5,899 bases of DNA. It comes from Verrucomicrobiota bacterium (GTDB lineage Bacteria > Verrucomicrobiota > Verrucomicrobiia > Verrucomicrobiales > Akkermansiaceae). How positions within the stretch are numbered: position 1 is the first letter of the stretch; each line of letters opens with the position of its first letter. Of this stretch, positions 5,790 to 5,899 are shown piece by piece. Under the pieces are notes generated by a model. It saw nothing but the letters and a program-made list of their open reading frames with translations. It searched no databases and was not told the origin of the DNA. A program made the translations under genes and the position numbers. The stretch covers positions 1 to 5,899 of the forward strand of contig VFJU01000167.1 of assembly GCA_009885905.1 (NCBI GenBank), written 5' to 3'.

Positions 5790-5899
5790 GTGAAACCAAC
5801 ATTCGAACAAATTGGAGAACTTTTAGCCCTCAAGCGCAATGAGCGTCCAGAGGAAGGTTACTGGCAGGATTTCATCTGTGAATTCCACCAAAACCAACG
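5790..5899 (+). CDS. Start of sigma-factor partner protein (putative anti-sigma or associated protein), 3' truncated
   Basis: A GTG codon at 5790-5792 opens a frame that runs off the window edge after 36 complete residues. An in-frame TAA lies upstream at 5775-5777, and no ATG lies between it and the GTG. The peptide begins MKPTFEQIGELLALKRNERPEEGYWQDF. The 'LLALKR.E.P..GY...F' pattern matches my recollection of short N-terminal regions of proteins encoded beside ECF sigma factors in Verrucomicrobiota, where it usually reads ALKRHEQPPPGYF. By position directly after the sigma factor it is a candidate anti-sigma factor or co-regulated membrane protein. No membrane segment or zinc-binding anti-sigma (ZAS) motif is visible in the part present, so the function is inferred from context. 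No Shine-Dalgarno sequence precedes the GTG. Confidence 0.7.
   Translation, partial: MKPTFEQIGELLALKRNERPEEGYWQDFICEFHQNQ

Overview
This window looks like chromosomal DNA from a Gram-negative-type bacterium, most plausibly a member of the Verrucomicrobiota. The pointers are indirect. The gene complement is bacterial housekeeping. The coding sequences have moderate GC content. Recognisable Shine-Dalgarno sequences are absent before essentially every gene. At the right edge an extracytoplasmic-function (ECF) type sigma factor is followed by a short 'LLALKR.E.P..GY' N-terminus, which I recall from Verrucomicrobiota sigma-factor partner genes. No mobile element, CRISPR array, tRNA or rRNA is visible.

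Layout. (1) Positions 1-1597, plus strand, hold three tightly packed genes: the 3' end of coaBC (coenzyme A synthesis), an inositol-monophosphatase-family phosphatase, and ispF (MEP isoprenoid pathway). Gaps are 18-23 bases, so they are probably co-transcribed. (2) Positions 1625-3170, minus strand, converge on ispF with only 27 bases between: recO (recombinational repair), then a cytoplasmic tetratricopeptide-repeat (TPR) protein 19 bases downstream. (3) Positions 3278-3994, plus strand, diverge from recO and encode a seven-helix Bax-inhibitor-1/YccA-type membrane protein. (4) After a 149-base gap with no convincing gene, menB (menaquinone synthesis) lies on the minus strand, 4144-4959. (5) Diverging from menB across 153 bases, a sigma-70 family regulator (5113-5736) runs rightwards and is followed by the GTG-started beginning of another gene that leaves the window.

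The genes do not form one pathway. ispF supplies isoprenoid precursors that could feed the menaquinone side chain, and menB makes the naphthoquinone ring. CoaBC makes the CoA that MenB substrates carry. These are metabolic links, not evidence of shared regulation. The only likely regulatory module is the sigma factor and its downstream partner.

I see no strong sign of an undescribed multi-gene system. The points most worth a second look are the sigma factor/partner pair, the missing Shine-Dalgarno signals with AT-rich elements right against two start codons, the loss of both family aspartates in the BI-1 protein, and the recO-linked TPR protein.
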